From: Roseovarius litoreus
Lineage (GTDB): Bacteria > Pseudomonadota > Alphaproteobacteria > Rhodobacterales > Rhodobacteraceae
Assembly: GCF_900142765.1 (NCBI RefSeq)
Contig: NZ_FRCB01000014.1
Span: 1 to 41,940, forward strand
Reading direction: 5' to 3'
Length of the DNA stretch: 41,940 nucleotides
Made by a program: the position numbers and the translations under genes. Every line of letters starts with the position of its first letter. The first letter of the stretch is position 1. Below the pieces are notes generated by a model. That model made no database searches. It was not told where the DNA came from and worked only from the letters and a program-made list of their open reading frames with translations. This document shows, one piece after another, positions 16,060 to 24,237 of this stretch.

Positions 16060-16535
16060 GTAAGATCCACGTCACCACCACGATCAACGGCGATCCAGTG
16101 GAATATCTCTGCGATGCCGAAGAGACCCTTCTGGATGTGCTGCGCGATCATCTCGGACTGACCGGCTCGAAAGAAGGCTGCGGCACCGGCGATTGCGGGG
16201 CCTGCTCGGTCACCGTGGACGGGCGGCTTGTCTGCTCCTGCCTGATGCTGGGCGCCGAAGCGGCAGGCCGCGAGATCGGCACGATCGAAGGCATGGCCAA
16301 AGGCGATCAGCTTCATCCGCTGCAGCAGAAATTCATCGAACACGCGGCCCTGCAATGCGGGATCTGCACGCCGGGCATTCTTGTCGCGGCCAAATCCCTG
16401 CTCGACCACAACCCCGACCCGTCCGAGGAAGAAACGCGCTATTGGCTGGCCGGCAACCTGTGCCGCTGCACCGGCTATGACAAGATCATCCGCGCGGTTC
16501 TGGACGCGGCCAAGGACATGCGGGAGGCATCTTGA
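16056..16535 (+). CDS. molybdenum hydroxylase, 2Fe-2S small subunit (CoxS/XdhC-like)
   Basis: A 159-residue iron-sulfur protein. The plant-ferredoxin-type cluster is held by Cys42, Cys47, Cys50 and Cys62 (GCGTGDCGACSVTVDG then CSC), and the second cluster by Cys101, Cys104, Cys136 and Cys138 (CGICTPG and NLCRCTGY). All eight ligands are present, so the electron relay should be intact. Length is normal. The start overlaps the FAD subunit stop, and its own stop overlaps the large-subunit ATG, so the three subunits are translated as a coupled unit. Confidence 0.95.
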   Translation: MSKIHVTTTINGDPVEYLCDAEETLLDVLRDHLGLTGSKEGCGTGDCGACSVTVDGRLVCSCLMLGAEAAGREIGTIEGMAKGDQLHPLQQKFIEHAALQCGICTPGILVAAKSLLDHNPDPSEEETRYWLAGNLCRCTGYDKIIRAVLDAAKDMREAS

Positions 16536-18790
16536 TGGCACTCGATAGCAAGACCGACACCAAGCCACAGCAGTTCAAGGTCGTTGGCACACGCCCCTTG
16601 CGCCCCGACGGCATCGACAAGGTCACCGGGCGTGCGCGGTTCGGCGCAGACATGTCCGCGCCGGGAATGCTGGTGGGGCTGGTGCTGCGCAGCCCGCACC
16701 CTCATGCCCGGATCAGATCCATCGACACCTCCGCAGCCGAAGCCCTGACCGGCGTTCACGCCGTGGTGACCCGCGCCGATTTCGGACCGCCAAGCGATCC
16801 CGGGGTTGCGGATGTGCTCGACAATTGCATGGCAGGCGACAATGCGCTTTACGACGGTCATGCCGTCGCCGCCGTCGCCGCCATATCGGGCAAGGTGGCC
16901 CGGCAGGCGCTCAAGCTCATCAAGGTCGATTACCAGCCCTTGCCGCATGTCACCGATGTCGACGCGGCGATGGCACCCGATGCCCCGGCGCTGCACGAGG
17001 GCCGCGCCGATGAAACGGTTCCTGCCGGCATGTCGCCCAACGTGATGGCCCGTCACGAGTTCGGCCATGGCGATATCGACGCCGGCCTTTCGCAGGCCGA
17101 CCGCGTGCTGGAACGCACCTACCGGACCGAGGCGACGCATCAGGGCTATATCGAACCGCATGCCTGCCTTGCCACGATGAACGCCGACGGTCAGGCCGAT
17201 CTGTGGTGCTGCACCCAGGGTCACTACATGGTGCGCAACACCTGTGCCGCGATCCTCGGGATCGAACAGGGGCAATTGCGCGTCACCGCCTCCGAGATCG
17301 GCGGCGGCTTCGGCGGCAAGACCACCGTGTTTCTGGAACCCGTGGCGCTCAAGCTGTCGCAGAAATCCGGACGCCCGGTGAAAATGGTGATGTCGCGCTC
17401 CGAGGTGCTGCGCGCCACCGGCCCCACCGCCTCGAGCTCGATCGACGTGCGGATCGGCATGACCCGCGATGGCCGCATCACCGCCGGCTTCGCCGAACTG
17501 CGCTATCAGGGGGGCGCCTATCCCGGCTCTCCGGTGGACATGGGATCGATGTCGGCTTTCGCACCATATGACCTCGAAAACGTACGAACCGTAGGGTTTG
17601 ACGTGGTCACAAATCGGCCCAAACAGGCCGCATATCGCGCCCCCGGCGCGCCAATGGCCGCATTTGCAGTGGAAAGCGCGATTGACGAACTGGCCCGCGG
17701 CTTCGGCCTCGACCCTTTAGAAGTCCGCCTCAAGAACGCCGCCCGCGAAGGCACCCGCGCGTCCTATGGTCCGACCTATCCGGCCATCGGGCTCGAGGCC
17801 ACATTGCGTACCGCCAAGGATCATCCGCATTGGTCCGCTCCGCTTGGCCCCAATCAGGGGCGGGGCGTCGCCTGTGGGTTCTGGTTCAATTTCGGCGGCG
17901 ATACCTGCGTTTCCCTGAATATCACGCCGGATGGCACCGTGACCCTGTCCGAAGGCAATCCCGATATCGGTGGCTCTCGCGCGTCGATGTCGATGATGGC
18001 CGCCGAAGAACTGGGCATTCCCTATGACAGGGTGCGCACCGTGATCGCCGACACAGGCTCGCTTGGTCAGAACGAGGTGACCGACGGCAGCCGGGTGACC
18101 TTCGCCGTGGGCCTTGCCACGATCGAGGCCGCCCGCGCCGCCAAGCGCGAGATGTGCAAACGTGCCGCACAGGTCTGGGGCATAGACGAAGACGCGGTGA
18201 TCTGGGAAGACGGCGCCGCCCGCCCCGCTGGCCCCAACGCAGGCCAGCATCCGCCGATGTCCTTGGCCGAGATTGCGGCCATCGCCTCGAACACAGGCGG
18301 GCCGATCGCCGGGCATTTCGAAGTGAACGCCGAAGGCGCCGGCGTCAGCTTCGCCACACATATGGTCGATACCGAGGTCGATCCCGACACAGGCGCCGTC
18401 AAGATTTTGCGCTACACCGTGTTTCAGGACGCAGGCAAGGCGGTGCATCCGTCTTATGTCGAGGGCCAGTTTCAGGGCGGCGCCGTGCAGGGCATCGGTT
18501 GGGCGCTCAATGAGGCGTATATCTATGGCGAGGATGGCATCCTGCAGAATCCCGGTTTCCTGGATTACCGCATCCCCGTGGCATCAGACCTGCCGATGAT
18601 CGACACGGTCATTCTGGAAATCCCCAATCCCGGTCACCCTTACGGCGTGCGCGGCGTTGGCGAAACCTCGATCGTGCCGCCGCTGGCGGCCGTCGCCAAT
18701 TCGGTGTCGGACGCGGCAGGGGTTCGCATGACAAGCCTTCCGATGTCACCACCCAAGCTGCTGGCGGCGATCCGGTCCGGTCAGTCCTGA
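16535..18790 (+). CDS. molybdenum hydroxylase, molybdopterin-binding large subunit (CoxL/XdhA-like)
   Basis: A 751-residue catalytic subunit that binds the molybdopterin cofactor. It shows the IDKVTGRARFGADM entry, the GGGFGGKTTVFLEP segment, AAYRAPGAPMAAFAVE and the C-terminal GVRGVGETSIVPPLAAVANS with the conserved Glu that acts as base. The active-site loop is AYRAPGAP rather than the AYxCSFR loop of form I CO dehydrogenase, so it is not a form I CODH. The substrate is unknown; heteroaromatic or aldehyde hydroxylation are typical. ATG 16535 with GGGAGG upstream and a TGATG overlap is preferred over TTG 16532. Note that the three subunits are separate genes, unlike animal XDH. Confidence 0.92.
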   Translation: MALDSKTDTKPQQFKVVGTRPLRPDGIDKVTGRARFGADMSAPGMLVGLVLRSPHPHARIRSIDTSAAEALTGVHAVVTRADFGPPSDPGVADVLDNCMAGDNALYDGHAVAAVAAISGKVARQALKLIKVDYQPLPHVTDVDAAMAPDAPALHEGRADETVPAGMSPNVMARHEFGHGDIDAGLSQADRVLERTYRTEATHQGYIEPHACLATMNADGQADLWCCTQGHYMVRNTCAAILGIEQGQLRVTASEIGGGFGGKTTVFLEPVALKLSQKSGRPVKMVMSRSEVLRATGPTASSSIDVRIGMTRDGRITAGFAELRYQGGAYPGSPVDMGSMSAFAPYDLENVRTVGFDVVTNRPKQAAYRAPGAPMAAFAVESAIDELARGFGLDPLEVRLKNAAREGTRASYGPTYPAIGLEATLRTAKDHPHWSAPLGPNQGRGVACGFWFNFGGDTCVSLNITPDGTVTLSEGNPDIGGSRASMSMMAAEELGIPYDRVRTVIADTGSLGQNEVTDGSRVTFAVGLATIEAARAAKREMCKRAAQVWGIDEDAVIWEDGAARPAGPNAGQHPPMSLAEIAAIASNTGGPIAGHFEVNAEGAGVSFATHMVDTEVDPDTGAVKILRYTVFQDAGKAVHPSYVEGQFQGGAVQGIGWALNEAYIYGEDGILQNPGFLDYRIPVASDLPMIDTVILEIPNPGHPYGVRGVGETSIVPPLAAVANSVSDAAGVRMTSLPMSPPKLLAAIRSGQS

Positions 18791-18796
18791 CACGCC

Positions 18797-19042
18797 ATGG
18801 TCAAGGTGCAGATCTTCGGCTCTCTGAAGGCGGCGACCGACGACAAGAGCGAGGTCGAGATCGATGCGTCGACCCTGCGGGAATTGCTGGATGCTCTGGC
18901 AGACCGCTATCCCGGAATGCGTCCGCAACTGGATCGCGGCGTGTCGGTCGCCATCGACGGACGGATCTACAACGACAGCTGGTTCACGCCGATCAAGGAC
19001 GACAGCGAAGTTGTGCTGCTGGCGCGCCTCAAGGGCGGCTGA
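18797..19042 (+). CDS. MoaD/ThiS-family sulfur carrier-like protein
   Basis: An 81-residue beta-grasp protein. It starts MVKVQIFGSLKAATDD, contains the VEIDASTLRELLDAL helix region and ends RLKGG, the C-terminal double glycine that is thiocarboxylated in MoaD and ThiS. It begins 6 bp after the Mo large subunit, so it is in the same operon. MoaD supplies sulfur for molybdopterin synthesis; here it may be a dedicated carrier for the adjacent molybdoenzyme or a duplicate moaD. No moaE is next to it. A general ThiS-like role is the alternative. Confidence 0.8.
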   Translation: MVKVQIFGSLKAATDDKSEVEIDASTLRELLDALADRYPGMRPQLDRGVSVAIDGRIYNDSWFTPIKDDSEVVLLARLKGG

Positions 19043-19118
19043 CACGGTATCGCGCGCTGGCGTTTGCAGGCGCATTATGCGACGCAAGGCCAAGGATCAG
19101 GAAACGGAGAGCCCCCGC

Positions 19119-19565
19119 ATGACCCCCAGATTCGGCACGCCCCCTGTGCGTCATCAGGCCTACCGACCGCGCCCCGGCGTCTATGCCATACTGCCAAGTG
19201 ACGCAGGCCTTCTGCTGACCTTCCAAGAAGCGCCAGAACCCGAGTTGCAACTGCCGGGCGGCGGCATCGATCCCGGCGAGTCCCCCTTGCAAGCGCTGCA
19301 CCGCGAGGTGCGCGAGGAAACCGGCTGGAAGATCGCCGGCGCCCGGCGGCTTGGCGTGTATCGCCGTTTCGCCTACATGCCGGAATATGACATCTGGGCG
19401 GAAAAGATCTGCACGATCTTCGTGGCCACGCCGGTCCTGCAGCTCTCGGAACCTACAGAACCGGGCCATAGCGTGATCTGGGCCTCAGCGGAGCAAGCCG
19501 CCGAGTTGTTGGCCAGTTCCGGCGATGCCGCTTTCGTTGCACGCCATATCCGAGACTTGCGCTGA
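19119..19565 (+). CDS. NUDIX hydrolase
   Basis: A 148-residue NUDIX protein. The Nudix box GGIDPGESPLQALHREVREETGW (about residues 48-70) has the catalytic REVREE glutamates. GGAGAG at 19106-19111, 7 bases before ATG 19119, decides the start; ATG 19077 lacks a site. Such enzymes cleave X-linked nucleoside diphosphates, coenzymes or capped/oxidised nucleotides; the substrate is unknown. It follows the MoaD-like gene by 76 bp and may be in the same transcript, but a separate promoter cannot be ruled out. It meets the TRAP permease gene tail to tail. Confidence 0.88.
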   Translation: MTPRFGTPPVRHQAYRPRPGVYAILPSDAGLLLTFQEAPEPELQLPGGGIDPGESPLQALHREVREETGWKIAGARRLGVYRRFAYMPEYDIWAEKICTIFVATPVLQLSEPTEPGHSVIWASAEQAAELLASSGDAAFVARHIRDLR

Positions 19566-19605
19566 TTGCGCGCACTCGACCGTGACCGTCGCCACGCCGA
19601 CATGC

Positions 19606-21006
19606 TCAGGCCAAGCCCGGCAGCCATAGAACGATCATCGGGAAACTGACCAAAAGGGCGATGGTGATGCCATCCGCGATGAAAAACGGCGTGACGCCCT
19701 TGAACACGTCCTGCACGCTCAGGTCGGGTCTGACCCCGGCCACGACAAAACAGTTCAGCCCGATAGGCGGAGTTATCAAGCAGAACTCGGCCATCTTGAC
19801 CACGAGGATGCCGAACCAGATCGCACACATCGGTCCAGACATGCCGAATGCGCTGTCCTCGGCAGACACATATACGCCGCCGTTCAGCGCCATGACCGCA
19901 GGATAGACAACAGGCAGCGTCAGAAGCAGCATGCCGATGGCATCCATGAACATTCCAAGCACCGCATAGGCCAAGAGAATGCAAATCAGAATCACCATGG
20001 GCGACATGGTCAGTGACGTGATCCAGTCCGCAAAGGCGCTTGGCAATTCTGCGAAGCCCAGAAACCGCACATAGATCAGAACACCCCAGATGATGGTGAA
20101 AATCATCACGCTCAGCTTTGCAGTCTCCAGAAGCGCATCCTTCAGTTCGGCCCATCTCATGCCCCGATACACCGCCATCAGGAACACGATGAACGCGCCG
20201 ATTGCGCCGCCTTCGGTCGGCGTACCCCAAGCGTCCCCGCCAAACGGGTTGTAGACGAAAAAGACGATGGTCACGACGACCAGAACGATGGGCAGGGCTG
20301 CGGGAAGACATTCCAACCGCTCGCGCCACGAAAAGCCCCCGACCGGCGGCCCGAACCCCTTGATCGTCAGGGCCATGCCGATAATCAGAATTGCATAGAT
20401 CAGCGCCGAGAACACTCCGGGAATGAACCCCGCCAGAAGCAGCTTGCCCACATCCTGTTCGACGATGATCGCATAGATCACAAGGATCGCGGACGGCGGG
20501 ATCAGACTGGCCAGAGTGCCACCCGCCGCCACGACACCGGCGGCGAATCTCTTGTCATAGCCGATCTTGAGCATCTCCGGGATGGCGATGCGCGCGAACA
20601 CGGCCGCTGTGGCGACGCTCGCGCCTGAAACTGCCGCAAAGCCCGCCGTGGCAAAGACCGTCGACACCGCAAGGCCACCAGGAACCCAGGCGATCCACCG
20701 CTTGGCGGCCTCGAAAAGCGCCCGGGTCAGCCCGGCGTAATAAGCCAGATAGCCGATCAGGATAAAGGTGGGGATCAGGCTGAGCGCCTGCGAACTGACC
20801 TTGGAATGTGGCACCTGACCTGCCGTCTTGGCTGCAACCGTCAGCGCCCAACCGAATTCGTCCGGATCATAGCCCTTCTTGGACCAGAAGATCCAGATCA
20901 GCCCGACCAAACCGGCGAGCCCGGCGGCGAAGGCAACACGCATCCCAAGAACCACGAAAACCAGCAGTCCACCGGTCACGACAAGGCCGATATCGATCGG
21001 TTCCAT
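19606..21006 (-). CDS. TRAP transporter large permease (DctM family)
   Basis: A 466-residue membrane protein with about 12 predicted transmembrane segments, typical of DctM. The family signatures include the ILIGYLAYYAGLTRALFEAAK segment, FAAVSGASVATAAVFARIAIPEM, SLIPPSAILVIYAI and the C-terminal TPPIGLNCFVVAG. It forms the translocation channel and uses a sodium gradient. It overlaps the small permease gene by ATGA, and the substrate is set by the upstream binding protein. The insert between the canonical helices (KGFGPPVGGFSWRERLECLPAA) is unremarkable. Which organic acid is moved is unknown. Confidence 0.92.
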   Translation of the reverse strand: MEPIDIGLVVTGGLLVFVVLGMRVAFAAGLAGLVGLIWIFWSKKGYDPDEFGWALTVAAKTAGQVPHSKVSSQALSLIPTFILIGYLAYYAGLTRALFEAAKRWIAWVPGGLAVSTVFATAGFAAVSGASVATAAVFARIAIPEMLKIGYDKRFAAGVVAAGGTLASLIPPSAILVIYAIIVEQDVGKLLLAGFIPGVFSALIYAILIIGMALTIKGFGPPVGGFSWRERLECLPAALPIVLVVVTIVFFVYNPFGGDAWGTPTEGGAIGAFIVFLMAVYRGMRWAELKDALLETAKLSVMIFTIIWGVLIYVRFLGFAELPSAFADWITSLTMSPMVILICILLAYAVLGMFMDAIGMLLLTLPVVYPAVMALNGGVYVSAEDSAFGMSGPMCAIWFGILVVKMAEFCLITPPIGLNCFVVAGVRPDLSVQDVFKGVTPFFIADGITIALLVSFPMIVLWLPGLA

Positions 21007-21650
21007 CAGTTGGCCCCTTCCTCTTCGCGGCGGCTGACATGCTCGGCCTCACGCGCAGCCACGGTCGCAGCATCCAGCACCAGCGGAACACCGACCGGTT
21101 CATCCATTCCCTGCACAAAGGCCCGCATGTATCCCCAAAGCTGCAGAACCAGACGCACGCAGAGCACCGCGAACGCCACTGGCGCCAGAAGTTTCGCCGG
21201 CCAAAGCGGAAGTGCGATATCCATGGAACTGTCCCTGCTCCAGAGCGGCGATGAAAAATCGAAGCTGCGCTCGAAATGCGCCCAACTTCCCCAGACCAGC
21301 AGAAGCATCAGGATCAGGATCGCGAATGTGGTGATGAACTCGGCCAGATACAGCGCGCGCCCCTTCAATGCGCCGACCAGAATGTCCATGCGGATATGCC
21401 CACCGTCACGCTGCGCATAGGACACGCCCATGAAGGCGATAAGCGGCATGATCTGTTCGATCCAATCCACATAGCCTGGCAACGGCTGGTTGAAGATGTT
21501 GCGGCCCGTGACCGAGAATACGGCCAGCAGCATCAAGCCGAACACGGCGATGCCGCTGAGCAGTGCGAAGAACCGTTCCAGCCTGTAAAAGCCACGATCC
21601 AGACGGCTGAGTCGGCTGTCATCTGACAGTACTGATGCAGCACCTGCCAT
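21006..21650 (-). CDS. TRAP transporter small permease (DctQ family)
   Basis: A 214-residue protein with four transmembrane segments (about 23-45, 63-83, 103-128 and 148-170), as in DctQ. The PGYVDWIEQIMPLIAFMGVSYAQRDGGHIRMD stretch is the DctQ signature, including the conserved G-HIRMD. Length is somewhat long because of an acidic C-terminal tail. AAGGGGACC precedes the ATG. It lies between the binding protein and the large permease, with a 14-bp hairpin before it that may reduce its expression. Confidence 0.9.
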   Translation of the reverse strand: MAGAASVLSDDSRLSRLDRGFYRLERFFALLSGIAVFGLMLLAVFSVTGRNIFNQPLPGYVDWIEQIMPLIAFMGVSYAQRDGGHIRMDILVGALKGRALYLAEFITTFAILILMLLLVWGSWAHFERSFDFSSPLWSRDSSMDIALPLWPAKLLAPVAFAVLCVRLVLQLWGYMRAFVQGMDEPVGVPLVLDAATVAAREAEHVSRREEEGAN

Positions 21651-21681
21651 ATCGGTCCCCTTCGTTTCGGATAGTCTGCAT

Positions 21682-21719
21682 GTCCACCGCGCCGGTCAAA
21701 ACAGCCCGGCGCGGTGGAC
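21682..21719 (-). promoter_or_regulatory. strong intercistronic hairpin between dctP and dctQ
   Basis: Perfect 14-bp arms (21682-21695 and 21706-21719) flank a 10-base loop. The structure sits 29 bp after the binding protein stop. Such hairpins in transport operons commonly stabilise the upstream binding-protein mRNA and attenuate downstream permease genes, giving excess binding protein. No U tract follows, so full termination is unlikely. Confidence 0.65.
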
Positions 21720-21747
21720 GGTCATCCTCGATCGGAATGACCCGGTG

Positions 21748-22764
21748 TCACTGGCCCTTGAGTTCCGCCAGCTTGCTGGTCGCGAAATCATACAGCTCCT
21801 GTGCGGGCAGGCCGCGGGCGCTCATGTCCTCGATCCAGGCTTCGGCTGCGGGTCCGGCAACAGCGTCTTCAAAGGCGGCAAGCGCGTCGACATCATAGCT
21901 GATCCGTTCGATGCCTCGCTCATCCAGAGCAGGGCCCCAGGCTTTCATCGTCTCGTTCGTGTAATAATCGACATAATGATCCAGGGCCTCATCGATCGAC
22001 CCCAGAAGCGCGTCGCGATGGGCGTCCGGCAGATCGTTCAACGCATCGGTATTGGCGACCACCGGGCAGTTCACCGTGCCGGGATTGAGATTGGTCGTCC
22101 ACCATGTCGCGTTCTCGATCGTGCCAAAGGCCATATGCGCGTGCGGAGCGAACGAAGCTGCGGTGATCACGCCGCTGTCCAAGGACTGGCGCACTTCGGT
22201 GGCCGACATCGACGTGGGCACCGCGCCCACGGCCTCCATCGCCGCACCGATGCCACCCGTTGCCCGGACACTGAGCCCCGCGAATTCTTCAAGGCTGCGC
22301 GGCGGCTCACCCATACCGACAAGGTTGTATTGCGGCATGGGCGACGGCATCAGAAGCGTCGCGTTCCAGCGGCCCAGATCCTCTTTCACGGCGGGCAGCT
22401 CATAGAGCGCCATGGACAGCTCACGTTCCTGCTCAAGCGTCTCGACCCCGAGGAACGGCAGTTCGAGCACGGTGATCGACGGGTTCTTGTCCCGGTGATA
22501 GCCTGCACAGAACTGCGCCATCTCGAAGGCGCCGATGCTGATGCCGTCAAGGTTCTCGCGGTTGTTCGACAGACCGCCATAGCTGATGTTCAGCGTGAAT
22601 TCGCCATTGGTCTTCTCGCTGACCAGTTCAGCCAGCTTTTCGACATGCTCGGTGAACGCCCGGCGCTTGCCCCAAAGCGATACGTTCCATTCGGTCGCGA
22701 GTGCTTCGGTGGCGAATGCAAGGCTGATTGCGGCCACGGTCGTGCAGCCCAGTAACTTCTGCAT
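21748..22764 (-). CDS. TRAP transporter solute-binding protein (DctP family)
   Basis: A 338-residue periplasmic binding protein. ATG 22764 is chosen because GGGAGGAG lies 7 bases upstream. A signal peptide (MQKLLGCTTVAAISLAFATEALA, cleavage after about residue 23) is followed by the DctP fold: WNVSLWGKRRAFTEHVEKLAELV, the AGLSVRATGGIGAAMEAVGAVPTSMSATEV domain-linking stretch with the conserved Arg that binds carboxylates, and a C-terminal helix DFATSKLAEL. The substrate is likely an organic acid, but the exact compound is not evident. It heads the dctP-dctQ-dctM operon, 132 bp downstream of the dctD-like regulator gene. Confidence 0.88.
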   Translation of the reverse strand: MQKLLGCTTVAAISLAFATEALATEWNVSLWGKRRAFTEHVEKLAELVSEKTNGEFTLNISYGGLSNNRENLDGISIGAFEMAQFCAGYHRDKNPSITVLELPFLGVETLEQERELSMALYELPAVKEDLGRWNATLLMPSPMPQYNLVGMGEPPRSLEEFAGLSVRATGGIGAAMEAVGAVPTSMSATEVRQSLDSGVITAASFAPHAHMAFGTIENATWWTTNLNPGTVNCPVVANTDALNDLPDAHRDALLGSIDEALDHYVDYYTNETMKAWGPALDERGIERISYDVDALAAFEDAVAGPAAEAWIEDMSARGLPAQELYDFATSKLAELKGQ

Positions 22765-22803
22765 GGTGTCTCCTCCCAAGGTATCATGCGGATCGATGGC
22801 GAG

Positions 22804-22832
22804 AGTATCGGTAAATCTGCGCCGCGCTCCAA
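22804..22832 (-). promoter_or_regulatory. candidate sigma70-like promoter of the TRAP operon
   Basis: On the minus strand TTGGAG (22827-22832) and GATACT (22804-22809) are 17 bp apart, with TSS predicted at about 22797. No sigma54 TGGCAC-N5-TTGC element was seen in this 132-bp interval. The palindrome at 22864-22881 is centred at about -75 of this start. Confidence 0.4.
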
Positions 22833-22863
22833 CGAAGAAAACCGCCGGGAAGATCCGCCAGGT

Positions 22864-22881
22864 CCTGCGGAAATCCGCAGG
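22864..22881. promoter_or_regulatory. palindrome upstream of the TRAP operon, candidate activator site
   Basis: CCTGCGGA-AA-TCCGCAGG, a perfect 8-bp inverted repeat with a 2-bp centre, lies 16 bp after the regulator stop and about 75 bp upstream of the predicted transcription start. The size and position suit a dimeric Fis-type HTH activator such as the adjacent DctD-like protein. It is also compatible with a weak terminator hairpin for the regulator gene, although no U tract follows. Confidence 0.5.
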
Positions 22882-22896
22882 GCCGGAATGGCCGGT

Positions 22897-24237
22897 CTAC
22901 AACAGCGCCTCCTTGTCCAAGGCGAGCTTGACGATCTTCTCGTTCAACGTGCGCCGCCCGATGCCAAGAGCCTCGGCCACGGCATCCATGCGGCCATCAT
23001 GCGCCTTGATCGCCTTCGCGATCAACTCGCGCTCAAACGAGGCGACAGCCTCGCGCAAGGTGTTTGGAATATCATCGGTCAGGGGATCGATCCGCATGGC
23101 CTGCGCCACCGATCCGCCCCCGCGACGCGACGCCAGCACCCGGCGTTCGGCCACATTGCGCAATTCACGCACATTTCCGGGCCAGTCATGGGCCATCAGG
23201 GCGGCGATGTCTTCTTGCGTCAAGGGCGGGGGCGCTGTCTCGTAGACGCGGGCAAACTCTTGCGTGAAATGCGTAAAGAGCAGCAACAGGTCATCACGCC
23301 TCTGGTGAAGAGTTGGCAGGCTGACCATCATCGTATTCAGACGAAACAGCAGATCACGGCGCAAACGGCCCTCTTCGACCGCCTGCGCGGGATCTTCGTT
23401 CGTGGCCGATACCACGCGAAAGGCAAGTGGAATGGGAGGCCCACCCGCCGTGGGCAAGATCTGTTTGTCTTCGATCACGCGCAGTAGTTTGGCCTGCACC
23501 TGAAGAGGGCAGGAGCAGATCTCGTCCAGAAACAGGGTCCCGCCATTCGCCGCCAAAAGGCGGCTGCCCTGCCCTGCATGACCGCCGAACATCTCGGTCT
23601 CGAAACTATCCGCGGAAAGCGCCGCGCAGTTCAAAGCCACGAAGGGTCCATCCCCAGCCGGGCTGAGATCGTGCAGCGCTCGGGCCACCAGTTCCTTACC
23701 GGTGCCGGTCTGCCCAAGAACCAGAACAGGCGCATCGCTTTCGGCCAAATCCAGAACATCCTCGCGCAAGGCGCGGGTTTCAGGTGTTTGCCCCAACAAG
23801 GCGCGGTCCAGCCCGGACAGTCTCATCAGACGCGCCTTGAGCCTTTCGTTCGTGCGCCGCATGAGATGCTGATCGGCCGCATGGCGCAGAATCGTCAAAA
23901 GGCGGCGCGGCTCGTATGGCTTTTCGACGAAGGAATACGCCCCGTCCTGCATGGCTTTGACGGCCATTGGAATGTCTCCATGCGCCGAGATCAGCACCAG
24001 AGGCGGCGAGATATCCGGCGCAAGCTGCCCCAGCAGATCAAGGCCCGACATACCGGGCATCTTGATGTCCGAAAGGATCACATCGGGCTGCAGGTCCGGC
24101 AACAGGTCGATCGCCTTTTGCGCCCGCGAGACGGCCTCTGCCCGCCATCCATCAGCCTCAAGAAGATCGACGAGCGACTCGCGCATCGAGCGGTCGTCAT
24201 CGATCAGCAGGATGGTTCGTATCTGGCTGCGGCTCAA
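22897..24237 (-). CDS. dctD: DctD-like NtrC-family response regulator lacking the GAFTGA loop
   Basis: A 446-residue response regulator. The receiver domain has the acidic pocket (Asp13, Asp14) and phospho-acceptor Asp57 (VILSDIKMPG). The AAA+ domain has Walker A GQTGTGKE (175-182) and Walker B GGTLFLDEI (232-240). Between them, where NtrC proteins have the sigma54-contacting GAFTGA loop, this one reads EMFGGHAGQGSRLLAANGG, with the loop deleted. The C-terminal Fis-type helix-turn-helix (RMDAVAEALGIGRRTLNEKI) is normal. It probably responds to the DctB-like kinase gene, which overlaps its start by ATGA, and controls the adjacent TRAP operon. Loss of GAFTGA suggests it does not drive sigma54; Rhodobacter capsulatus NtrC is a known precedent. 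Confidence 0.85.
   Translation of the reverse strand: MSRSQIRTILLIDDDRSMRESLVDLLEADGWRAEAVSRAQKAIDLLPDLQPDVILSDIKMPGMSGLDLLGQLAPDISPPLVLISAHGDIPMAVKAMQDGAYSFVEKPYEPRRLLTILRHAADQHLMRRTNERLKARLMRLSGLDRALLGQTPETRALREDVLDLAESDAPVLVLGQTGTGKELVARALHDLSPAGDGPFVALNCAALSADSFETEMFGGHAGQGSRLLAANGGTLFLDEICSCPLQVQAKLLRVIEDKQILPTAGGPPIPLAFRVVSATNEDPAQAVEEGRLRRDLLFRLNTMMVSLPTLHQRRDDLLLLFTHFTQEFARVYETAPPPLTQEDIAALMAHDWPGNVRELRNVAERRVLASRRGGGSVAQAMRIDPLTDDIPNTLREAVASFERELIAKAIKAHDGRMDAVAEALGIGRRTLNEKIVKLALDKEALL

Noticed and set aside
22780..22896. Sigma54 promoter for dctP
   Set aside because: No TGGCAC-N5-TTGC match on the minus strand; the nearest (TGGCGG...) has the wrong spacing and sequence.
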